Source: DASTBU01 sp035711845 (GTDB lineage Bacteria > Acidobacteriota > Vicinamibacteria > Vicinamibacterales > 2-12-FULL-66-21). From it: 8,010 bases of DNA. The position numbers and the translations under genes are program-made. A model generated the notes under the pieces. That model was not told the origin of the DNA, did not search any database, and saw only the letters and a program-made list of their open reading frames with translations. Below are positions 1 through 5,110 of this stretch, piece by piece. Location: contig DASTBU010000107.1 in NCBI GenBank assembly GCA_035711845.1, positions 1-8,010 on the forward strand, given 5' to 3'. How positions within the stretch are numbered: position 1 is the stretch's first letter; every line of letters begins with the position of its first letter.

Positions 1-426
1 GCGCTCGGGATCGTCGCGCTCCTGGGCACGGCGCACGAACAGCACGACGAGCTGCGTGACTTTGCGGGCCTCTGGAGCTCCCGTCCTGCGCTTGCCGGGC
101 TGATGACGATCTTCCTGCTCTCGCTCGGCGGGTTCCCTCCAACGGCGGGGTTCGTCGGGAAGTGGTACATCTTCAGCGCCGCCGTCGAGCGCGGGCACTA
201 CTGGCTGGCCATCATCGGCGCGCTCACGAGCGTCGTCTCGGTCTTCTTCTACCTGCGGATCGTCGTGATGATGTACATGACGGACGGCCCGGACATGGTG
301 CGTCCGCGGATCCCCGCCACGGCCATGGCCGGCCTGGCGCTCGCCACACTCGCCGTGCTGTACCTCGGCGTGCTGCCGACGCAGGTTCTGGAGCTCGCCC
401 GGCAGTCGATTCAGACGATCTTCTGA
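1..426 (+). CDS. nuoN: NADH-quinone oxidoreductase subunit N (complex I), C-terminal part
   Basis: The frame is open from base 1 and ends at TGA 424-426, giving the last 141 residues of a protein whose start lies left of the window. NuoN is one of the three antiporter-like membrane subunits of respiratory complex I, which passes electrons from NADH to quinone and pumps protons across the inner membrane. The stretch LSLGGFPPTAGFVGKWYIF (about residues 41-59 of the visible part) is the hallmark C-terminal helix-and-loop of the NuoL/M/N family, with the conserved lysine after the PPTAGF turn. At least three hydrophobic segments are visible: around that motif, YWLAIIGALTSVVSVFFYL, and a final one ending LAVLYLGVLP. 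The preceding LRDFAGLWSSRPALA stretch also fits NuoN better than NuoL or NuoM. In most genomes nuoN closes the nuo operon, which agrees with the convergent gene and hairpin that follow. It could in principle be another Mrp/NuoN-like antiporter subunit, but NuoN is clearly favoured. Confidence 0.93.
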   Translation, partial: ALGIVALLGTAHEQHDELRDFAGLWSSRPALAGLMTIFLLSLGGFPPTAGFVGKWYIFSAAVERGHYWLAIIGALTSVVSVFFYLRIVVMMYMTDGPDMVRPRIPATAMAGLALATLAVLYLGVLPTQVLELARQSIQTIF

Positions 427-447
427 GAGGTACCCGCTACACCTCTC
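425..447. terminator. Hairpin spanning both stop codons, possible bidirectional terminator
   Basis: GAGAGGT (425-431) and ACCTCTC (441-447) form a perfect 7-bp stem around a 9-nt loop. The nuoN stop (424-426) overlaps the left arm and the selA stop (437-439, read on the - strand) lies in the loop. The position between convergent genes only 10 bp apart suggests transcription termination for both strands. Neither side has a clear run of T, so it is not a canonical intrinsic terminator. Confidence 0.5.
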
Positions 448-1831
448 GACTGGTCTGGCCTGGCGTGCCTTCAACGGTCCGCAATGCTTCGATAATCCGT
501 TCGTCGTCTTCCGGCGCCACCGTGCGCAAGTCGAGCACGACCCTGTCGTTCTCGATCCGGCCGATGACAGGCGTGCCCTGGCAGCGCAAGGCGCCGGCGA
601 AGGCGTCGCTCGTCAGCCCCGGATGGCGCAACGCGATCAGGCGGGTGGCCAACGTCGATCCTGGCGCGCTGCCGCCGCCGATCGTGGACTGGCCATCCAC
701 GACCGCCGCTTCGAGTGCCGTCGGCAGAGCCGCGGCAACCTTGCCGGCGCGGTCTCCGATCTCCGCGGCGGTCATCGCGATCATCCTCGGCACGGGAACC
801 TCGTCGAGGGCCCGGCCCACGACGTATGACTCGAGCGTCGCCTCGAGCGCGGCGTAGGTCAGCTTGTCCACGCGAAGCGCACGCATCAGCGGATGTGCGC
901 GAACCTGCGAGACTGCGGACTCTGTCCCAACGATGATGCCCGCCTGGGGGCCGCCGAGCAGCTTGTCGCCGCTGAACATCACCAGGGCGGCGCCGGCAGC
1001 CACGCTGGCAGCCACGTCGGGCTCGTCCCGCAAGGCGTCGATCCCTGCGGGGACGCCCAGAAATCCGCTGCCGAGATCCTCGCTCACCGGGATGTTGAAC
1101 CGGTGACCCAGCGCGACGAGCGCCTCGAGCGTGGGCCGCTCTGTGAATCCCTCGATGCGAAAATTCGACGGGTGCACGCGGAGGATCAGTGCCGTGCGAT
1201 CGGAGATGGCAGCCGCGTAGTCGGCCGTCCGCGTGCGATTCGTCGTGCCGACCTCGCGCAGGACCGCGCCCGACTGCGCCATCACATCGGGCACCCTGAA
1301 CCCGCCGCCGATCTCGACCAGTTCTCCGCGCGAGATGATGACCTCGCGGCCGGCGGCCAGCGCCGCAAGAGAGAGGAGCGTGGCCGCAGCGTTGTTGTTG
1401 ACGACAACCGCGGCCCGGGCGCCCGTGAGCCGGCAGATGAGACGTTCGGCGTGCTCGTCGCGGCGTCCTCTCGCGCCGCGTGCGACGTCGTACTCGAGAT
1501 TGGTGTAGCCCGGCGCCAGGGCCGCGATGCGCTCCACGGCGCCGCGCGACAGTGGCGCCCGCCCCAGGTTCGTGTGAACGATCACCCCGGTTGCGTTGAT
1601 GACCCGCTGGAGCGAGGGCGCCGCACCCAGCCGCAGGCGTTCCGGAACCGCGCCCGCGATTGCCTCTGCGACGTCCTCCGGCACGTCGCCCCGCGCGATG
1701 CGGTCCCTCATGACCGCCGTCTCGGAGCGGAGGGCATCGACGACGGCCTCGTGTCCGAACTTTGCTTCGAGCAGCCTGATGTGCGGCATCTGCCGCAAGC
1801 GCTCCACGGAGGGGATGACTCGAAATGTCAT
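437..1831 (-). CDS. selA: L-seryl-tRNA(Sec) selenium transferase (selenocysteine synthase)
   Basis: SelA is a PLP enzyme that converts Ser-tRNA(Sec) to Sec-tRNA(Sec) using selenophosphate, in the cytoplasm. The 464-residue product matches the family's usual length and aligns along its whole extent with E. coli SelA as I remember it. Visible landmarks are INATGVIVHTNLGRAPLS near the N-terminus, VVNNNAAA, ELVEIGGGFRVPDVM, VGTTNRT, DLGSG, and FSGDKLLGGPQAGII, whose Lys (codon 964-962, residue 290 from this start) is the PLP Schiff-base lysine. TPVIGRIENDRVVLDLR is the typical C-terminal end. I chose ATG 1831-1829. A GTG six codons upstream (1849-1847) is also in frame but lies at the edge of a palindromic repeat and adds residues not expected in the family. 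Neither start has a good Shine-Dalgarno. No selB, selD or tRNA-Sec gene is adjacent in this window, although selA and selB are often neighbours. Its presence implies the host makes at least one selenoprotein. Confidence 0.96.
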   Translation of the reverse strand: MTFRVIPSVERLRQMPHIRLLEAKFGHEAVVDALRSETAVMRDRIARGDVPEDVAEAIAGAVPERLRLGAAPSLQRVINATGVIVHTNLGRAPLSRGAVERIAALAPGYTNLEYDVARGARGRRDEHAERLICRLTGARAAVVVNNNAAATLLSLAALAAGREVIISRGELVEIGGGFRVPDVMAQSGAVLREVGTTNRTRTADYAAAISDRTALILRVHPSNFRIEGFTERPTLEALVALGHRFNIPVSEDLGSGFLGVPAGIDALRDEPDVAASVAAGAALVMFSGDKLLGGPQAGIIVGTESAVSQVRAHPLMRALRVDKLTYAALEATLESYVVGRALDEVPVPRMIAMTAAEIGDRAGKVAAALPTALEAAVVDGQSTIGGGSAPGSTLATRLIALRHPGLTSDAFAGALRCQGTPVIGRIENDRVVLDLRTVAPEDDERIIEALRTVEGTPGQTSREV

Positions 1832-1841
1832 GAATGAGCTA

Positions 1842-1886
1842 CGGACCACCCGCCTTGGCCAAGGCTACGGCGGGCAAGCGGACCAC
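1842..1886. repeat. REP-like palindromic intergenic element upstream of selA
   Basis: The core GCCTTGGCCAAGGC (1852-1865) is a perfect 14-bp palindrome, nested in a second inverted repeat CCCGCC (1849-1854) / GGCGGG (1869-1874). The block is bracketed by direct copies of CGGACCAC at 1842-1849 and 1879-1886. A related sequence lies at 5488-5518 inside the glycosyltransferase gene (21 of 29 positions match when this copy is read on the - strand). From memory, elements of this look are scattered through intergenic regions of environmental Acidobacteriota genomes, but I cannot check that here. The rest of the 1832-1961 gap holds no clear promoter for either flanking gene. Confidence 0.6.
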
Positions 1887-1961
1887 GAACGACGGACCAG
1901 CATCCAGGGAGCTGGCACCACAGCACCATTCACGATACCATCACCATTTCAGTCCCGTTCC

Positions 1962-2414
1962 ATGAAGCCATCCGACCCGCACGAGATCGACGACAACGCG
2001 CCGCCGGCGGTGGAGGTGCCGGACTACCGTCCGCAGGAGCGGTTCTGGCCCTATCCGGATCTTCCCGAGCAGCCCACCGACGAAGAGCTCGCGCGACTCG
2101 ACCCGGCGCTGTCGGAAGTTCTGTTCGGGACACCGAAGCGGCCGTTTTCCGTCTCATTGGAGTTCCCGACGTTCGAGGGTCCTGCCTTTGCGAAGGCGCT
2201 CGCGCTTGCCCGCGCGGCCGACGAGTACCTCGAAATCCGCCAGGGTGCCGCGGTCCGTCACCGGGCCCGGTTCTACCCGCAGGATGCCGCCCGGCTGCGG
2301 GACCTCTTCGAGATCGTCGACGGGCTGGACGCCACGGATGTCCTGGTCGACGATCAGCCCGTACCGTACGCGCGAGAGCTCTGGCTTCCGCTCGTGTGGT
2401 TCCTGATCACTTGA
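1962..2414 (+). CDS. Conserved hypothetical protein, 150 residues
   Basis: I do not recognise this protein. The frame from ATG 1962 to TGA 2412-2414 has the high-GC third-position bias of its neighbours. The product has no signal peptide or membrane segment, so it is probably cytoplasmic. The first 60 residues are acidic and proline-rich (for example VPDYRPQERFWPYPDLPEQP) and look partly disordered; the later part looks like a small folded alpha/beta domain (PFSVSLEFPTFEGPAFAKAL, RFYPQDAARLRDLFEIVDGL). It ends in ARELWLPLVWFLIT, a hydrophobic tail that may pack against a partner. The stop is 4 bases from the start of the next gene, so the two are probably co-transcribed and translationally coupled. 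The ATG at 1962 is chosen because the same frame further upstream runs through the repeat and antisense to selA. No strong Shine-Dalgarno is visible. A protein of unknown function restricted to related genomes seems likely. Confidence 0.72.
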   Translation: MKPSDPHEIDDNAPPAVEVPDYRPQERFWPYPDLPEQPTDEELARLDPALSEVLFGTPKRPFSVSLEFPTFEGPAFAKALALARAADEYLEIRQGAAVRHRARFYPQDAARLRDLFEIVDGLDATDVLVDDQPVPYARELWLPLVWFLIT

Positions 2415-2418
2415 GCCC

Positions 2419-2991
2419 ATGGCGGAAACAGACGTCCAGCGTGACCTCGAACTGCTCGCTGCGGACTTGAAGCGGCTCGAGGCAGAGTACAACATGTTCT
2501 TCGCCGGCCGGCTGCCGCGTCCACCGTGGGTCACGCGCGGCCGCGTCGAGGCGATGATCAAGCGCTACGATCGAGGGCACATCCAGACGACCGGCGATCG
2601 ATTCCGCTTCGAGACCCTGCAATCGCGGTTTCACGCGTTGGCCGAGCTCTGGGATCGGGGGCTTCGCGCGAGGGAGGAGGGCCGGCCCGGTCCTTTCGCG
2701 CAGCAGGCCGCCGGACCCAGGCGCAAACCGCGCGACACGGGCGACGTGGTTCACACCACGGCCTTCAAGGATCCCGTGCACGAGATGGACAAGCTGCACA
2801 CGCTCTACGATTCGCTGATGAACGCGCGGCGCACCCACGGCGAAGAGGTCGTTCCCTTCCACAAGTTCGCGGCGCTCGTCAAGACCCAGGTGACGAAGCT
2901 CAGGGATGCCGGAAACGCGGAGGTGGCCTTCCGGGTAGCCGTGAAGAACGGAAAGGTTGCGTTTACCGTGCGGGGCGTGAAGGAGGAGTAG
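2419..2991 (+). CDS. MXAN_5187 C-terminal-like protein of unknown function
   Basis: The frame runs from ATG 2419 to TAG 2989-2991, giving 190 residues with no signal peptide or membrane segment. The N-terminal part (about residues 1-80) is helical and charged, with a probable short coiled coil (LELLAADLKRLEAEYNMFFA) followed by the RLEAEYNMFFAGRLPRPP and RFRFETLQSRFHALAELWD motifs. By memory these recall the domain named after Myxococcus MXAN_5187. A basic, proline-containing linker follows (about 85-115). The C-terminal third (about 120-190), with HEMDKLHTLYDSLMNARRTH and FHKFAALVKTQVTKLRDAG, forms a second helical segment and ends in VAFRVAVKNGKVAFTVRGV, a likely beta hairpin. In the myxobacterial relatives I recall, similar regions sit next to PilZ-type or other signalling modules, but nothing of that kind is visible here. 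It starts 4 bases after the previous gene, so the pair probably acts together. The family call is tentative; molecular function is unknown. Confidence 0.75.
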   Translation: MAETDVQRDLELLAADLKRLEAEYNMFFAGRLPRPPWVTRGRVEAMIKRYDRGHIQTTGDRFRFETLQSRFHALAELWDRGLRAREEGRPGPFAQQAAGPRRKPRDTGDVVHTTAFKDPVHEMDKLHTLYDSLMNARRTHGEEVVPFHKFAALVKTQVTKLRDAGNAEVAFRVAVKNGKVAFTVRGVKEE

Positions 2992-3006
2992 CGGGCGTGA
3001 GGGAAG

Positions 3007-3041
3007 CGAAGACCGGAACGCCACAGTCGTCCCGGTCTTCG
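3007..3041. terminator. Hairpin between convergent genes, probable bidirectional terminator
   Basis: CGAAGACCGG (3007-3016) and CCGGTCTTCG (3032-3041) form a perfect 10-bp stem with a 15-nt loop. GAAGC (3003-3007) and GCTTC (3047-3051) could extend it with an internal gap. It sits in the 58-bp space between the stop at 2991 and the stop of the cold-shock gene at 3050, which read towards each other. No T-tract follows on either strand, so termination efficiency is uncertain. Confidence 0.6.
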
Positions 3042-3049
3042 TTGCGGCT

Positions 3050-3256
3050 TCAGTCTGGTTTGGTGACGTTGCCGGCCTGCGGGCCCTTGGGACCGTCAAC
3101 AATCTCGAACTCGACTGCCTGGCCCTCCTCGAGCGTCCGGAACCCGTTGCCCTGGACCGCCGAGAAGTGCACGAAGACGTCGCTGCCGCCGTCGCGCTCG
3201 ATGAAACCGTAACCCTTGGCGTTGTTGAACCACTTGACCTTGCCTGTGATACGCAT
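3050..3256 (-). CDS. Cold-shock protein, CspA family
   Basis: This 68-residue protein is a single cold-shock (OB-fold) domain that binds single-stranded RNA and DNA and melts RNA structure in the cytoplasm. Both nucleic-acid-binding motifs are intact: RNP1 as KGYGFI (about residues 15-20) and RNP2 as VFVHFSA (about 28-34). They are preceded by the standard GKVKWFNNAKG opening and followed by the usual EEGQAVEFEIVDGPKGPQAGNV end. I chose ATG 3256-3254 because it gives the normal family length and is preceded by AGGA (3268-3265) at 8-nt spacing. An in-frame extension to 3322 would add 22 residues with no family counterpart. The gene is read divergently from purH and has a long structured leader with its own promoter and an apparent terminator before the start codon (see the regulatory entries). 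The exact paralogue cannot be named from sequence alone. Confidence 0.95.
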   Translation of the reverse strand: MRITGKVKWFNNAKGYGFIERDGGSDVFVHFSAVQGNGFRTLEEGQAVEFEIVDGPKGPQAGNVTKPD

Positions 3257-3262
3257 CGTACT

Positions 3263-3268
3263 TTTCCT
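3263..3268 (-). promoter_or_regulatory. Ribosome binding site of the cold-shock gene
   Basis: AGGAAA on the - strand, with the AGGA core ending 8 nt before ATG 3256. It decides the start in favour of the 68-residue form over the 90-residue open frame. Confidence 0.75.
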
Positions 3269-3342
3269 GCCTTGCAATGGCGCGGCGGATGACGCCGCAT
3301 GACCCCTGTCGAACGCCGCCAAGCTGGGGCGGCGGCAGACAC

Positions 3343-3366
3343 AAAAAAAGACCGCGAGTGCGGCCT
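3343..3366 (-). terminator. Intrinsic terminator within the cold-shock gene leader (candidate attenuator)
   Basis: Read on the - strand, AGGCCGC (3366-3360) pairs with GCGGTCT (3355-3349), one G-U pair included, around the tetraloop ACTC, and the stem runs into seven T (3349-3343). This is a textbook rho-independent terminator. It points towards the cold-shock gene and ends about 87 bases before its start codon, but no gene lies upstream of it on that strand. It is therefore either an attenuator in the csp leader, the end of a very short RNA, or a block on antisense transcription coming out of purH. Confidence 0.75.
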
Positions 3367-3374
3367 CGGCTTAC

Positions 3375-3394
3375 GGCACTGGCCCGCCAGCGCC
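3375..3394 (-). promoter_or_regulatory. 5'-end hairpin of the cold-shock leader RNA
   Basis: On the - strand, GGCGCTGG (3394-3387) pairs fully with CCAGTGCC (3382-3375), one G-U pair included, around a CGGG tetraloop. The predicted transcription start from the upstream promoter is 3394, so the RNA would begin with this 8-bp stem. A 5' stem of this sort often stabilises an mRNA or small RNA. Its loop and 3' arm (GCGGGCC) could pair, with a bulge, with the 5' arm of the next terminator hairpin (GGCCGC), a possible switch; that last point is inference. Confidence 0.55.
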
Positions 3395-3400
3395 GACGCG

Positions 3401-3430
3401 ATAATAGCGGCTGAGGCATGTGAATGTCAA
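3401..3430 (-). promoter_or_regulatory. Sigma-70-type promoter for the cold-shock gene
   Basis: On the - strand, TTGACA (3430-3425, perfect -35) is followed after 18 nt by TATTAT (3406-3401, one mismatch to the -10 consensus). It is the best promoter seen in the window. The predicted start is about 3394, giving a leader of about 138 nt before ATG 3256. The -35 box lies just 14 bp before the purH start used here, so the two divergent genes share a very short control region. A weak GATAAT (3400-3405, + strand) could be part of a purH promoter but lacks a convincing -35. Confidence 0.65.
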
Positions 3431-3444
3431 GAAAACGGGTGAAT

Positions 3445-5013
3445 ATGCGTGCAGTTCTGAGCGTTTCCGACAAAACCGGGCTTGTAGAGCTGGCCCGCGG
3501 GCTCGTCGCCGCCGGCGCCGAACTGGTCTCGACCGGCGGGACCGCCCGAGCCCTCGCGGAGGCCGGCCTTCCCGTCACGAACGTGTCCGAGGTGACGAAG
3601 TTCCCCGAGATGATGGACGGTCGCGTCAAGACCCTCCATCCCGCCGTGCACGGCGGCATCCTCGCCCGCCGCAATCGTCCCGACGACCTCGAAGCCATCG
3701 CCGATCACGGCATCCGCCTCGTCGATCTCGTCGTCGTCAACCTCTACCCGTTCGCGAAGGCGGCAAGCGATCCCGACACGCCCTTCGAGGCGCTCGTCGA
3801 GGAGATCGACATCGGCGGGCCGAGCCTCATCCGTGCGGCGGCGAAAAATTTTCGCGACGTCCTCGTTGTCGTGGATCCCGCTGATTACCGGTCGGTGCTG
3901 CAGGAGCTGGCGCGTGAGGGGGGACCGACGCCCGAGTTTCGATTCGATCTGATGAAGAAAGCGTTCGGGCACACGGCCCAGTACGACAGCGTGATTGCCA
4001 TGACGATGAGGCTCGTGGAGCCGCGGGAGGGGAAGATGGTCCGCGCGCGCGAGATGGCGCCGGGGTCTCATGCGACGCCGAAGGATCTGCGCTACGGCGA
4101 GAACCCGCATCAGAAAGCGTCGTGGGCGCAGGCCGTCGAGCCCTTTCACGCACCGTGGCGGGTGCACCAGGGCAAGGAGCTGTCCTACAACAACCTGGTC
4201 GATCTGGACGCTGCGGCCCGCATCGCGTTGGAGTTTCCTGAGCCAGCCGGTGTAGTAATCAAACACACGAACCCCTGCGGCGTGGCCACCGGCGGCACGC
4301 TGGCCGAGGCGTACGTTCGCGCGAGGGAGGCCGACGCGCTCGCCGCGTTCGGCGGCATCGTCGGCCTCAACCGCGAGATCGACGAGGAGACGGCCCGCGC
4401 CATCACGAGCACGTTCATCGAGGCGGTCATCGCTCCGGCGGTTTCAGAGAAGGCGGCGGCCGTTCTTGCCGGAAAAGCCAACCTGCGGCTCGTCACGACG
4501 GATTTCGAGGCGGTGACAAAGATGCTCGCGGGAGAGAACTTCCGCGAGACGCGGTCGTTCCTCGGCGGGGTGCTGATGCAGGATCCCGACCGCGTGACCG
4601 AAGCGCGCGAGCCGTGGCCGCAGGGCGAGTTCCCCAAGGTCGTGACGAAACGCGCGCCGACCCAAGAGGAGTGGGGCGCACTACGCTTCGCATGGCGCGT
4701 GTGCGCGCACGTGAAGTCCAACGCGGTCATCTTCACCGGCGCGGACCACACGCGTGCGATCGGCGCGGGGCAGATGAGCCGCGTGGATGCGGTGAAGGTG
4801 GCGGTGATGAAAGCCGCTGCGTCCCTGAAGGGGACCGTCGCTGCCTCGGATGCGTTCTTCCCGTTCAGGGACGGTCTCGACGCGATCGCCGAGGCCGGCG
4901 CGACGGCGGTCGTTCAACCGGGCGGCTCCATCCGCGACGCGGAAGTCGTCGCCGCTGCCGACGAGCGCGGGCTGGCGATGGTGTTCACCGGGCGACGGCA
5001 TTTCAAGCATTAG
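3445..5013 (+). CDS. purH: Bifunctional AICAR formyltransferase / IMP cyclohydrolase
   Basis: PurH carries out the last two steps of purine synthesis: it formylates AICAR with 10-formyl-tetrahydrofolate to FAICAR, then closes the ring to IMP, in the cytoplasm as a homodimer. The 522-residue product has the normal length. The N-terminal MGS-like cyclohydrolase domain (about 1-195) shows LSVSDKTGLVELARGL, VKTLHPAVHGGIL (about 61-73), DLVVVNLYPF and IDIGGPSLIRAAAKN. The C-terminal transformylase domain (about 200-522) shows LRYGENPHQKAS, KELSYNNLVDLDAA and VVIKHTNPCGVA, with the catalytic Lys273-His274 pair, then SNAVIFTGADHTRAIGAGQM and the characteristic end VFTGRRHFKH. I chose ATG 3445 because MRAVLSVSDKTG is the usual family N-terminus; an in-frame ATG at 3424 would add seven residues and overlap the -35 box of the divergent cold-shock promoter. 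No other pur gene is in the window. No purine riboswitch is apparent upstream. Confidence 0.97.
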   Translation: MRAVLSVSDKTGLVELARGLVAAGAELVSTGGTARALAEAGLPVTNVSEVTKFPEMMDGRVKTLHPAVHGGILARRNRPDDLEAIADHGIRLVDLVVVNLYPFAKAASDPDTPFEALVEEIDIGGPSLIRAAAKNFRDVLVVVDPADYRSVLQELAREGGPTPEFRFDLMKKAFGHTAQYDSVIAMTMRLVEPREGKMVRAREMAPGSHATPKDLRYGENPHQKASWAQAVEPFHAPWRVHQGKELSYNNLVDLDAAARIALEFPEPAGVVIKHTNPCGVATGGTLAEAYVRAREADALAAFGGIVGLNREIDEETARAITSTFIEAVIAPAVSEKAAAVLAGKANLRLVTTDFEAVTKMLAGENFRETRSFLGGVLMQDPDRVTEAREPWPQGEFPKVVTKRAPTQEEWGALRFAWRVCAHVKSNAVIFTGADHTRAIGAGQMSRVDAVKVAVMKAAASLKGTVAASDAFFPFRDGLDAIAEAGATAVVQPGGSIRDAEVVAAADERGLAMVFTGRRHFKH

Positions 5014-5024
5014 CAATGCTGAAG

Positions 5025-5103
5025 GCTGAGTGGTGAATGCTGAATGGTCAAGCCGCTCTCCTCCATTCGACAATCACTCAGCATTCAGCATTCACCATTC
5101 AGC
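5025..5103. repeat. Large imperfect inverted repeat built from TGAATGC-type units
   Basis: The left arm (5025-5046) and right arm (5082-5103) are complementary over 22 bp with one mismatch, around a 35-nt loop. Each arm is made of near-heptameric units of the type TGAATGC, TGAATGG and TGAGTGG, and a further related unit (ATGCTGAAGG) lies just left at 5016-5025. It fills nearly the whole purH-glycosyltransferase gap. From memory, similar TGAATGC arrays recur between genes in environmental Acidobacteriota assemblies; this is unverified. As RNA it would form a strong hairpin in the 5' leader of the downstream gene or at the 3' end of the purH message. It has no T-tract. Confidence 0.7.
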
Positions 5104-5110
5104 ACTGACG

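Noticed and set aside
893..1837. 314-codon open frame on the + strand opposite selA
   Set aside because: It is antisense to a clear selA with all family motifs; its product is Arg/Asp/His-rich with no recognisable domain, as is usual for shadow frames in GC-rich DNA.
1921..1952. ACCATTCAC/ATACCATCACCATT run as another member of the TGAATGC repeat family
   Set aside because: Similarity is limited to a few ACCATT words with no inverted arm, so it is not supportable.
2407..3342. 311-codon open frame on the - strand across the MXAN_5187-like and csp genes
   Set aside because: It overlaps two better-supported coding frames and its translation is low-complexity and Arg/Ser-rich.
3427..4266. 279-codon open frame on the - strand opposite purH
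   Set aside because: It lies antisense to strongly conserved purH codons and has no recognisable domain.
5016..5103. CRISPR-like array from the repeated TGAATGC units
   Set aside because: The units are only about 7 bp, adjoin without uniform spacers, and are arranged as an inverted repeat; no cas gene is nearby.
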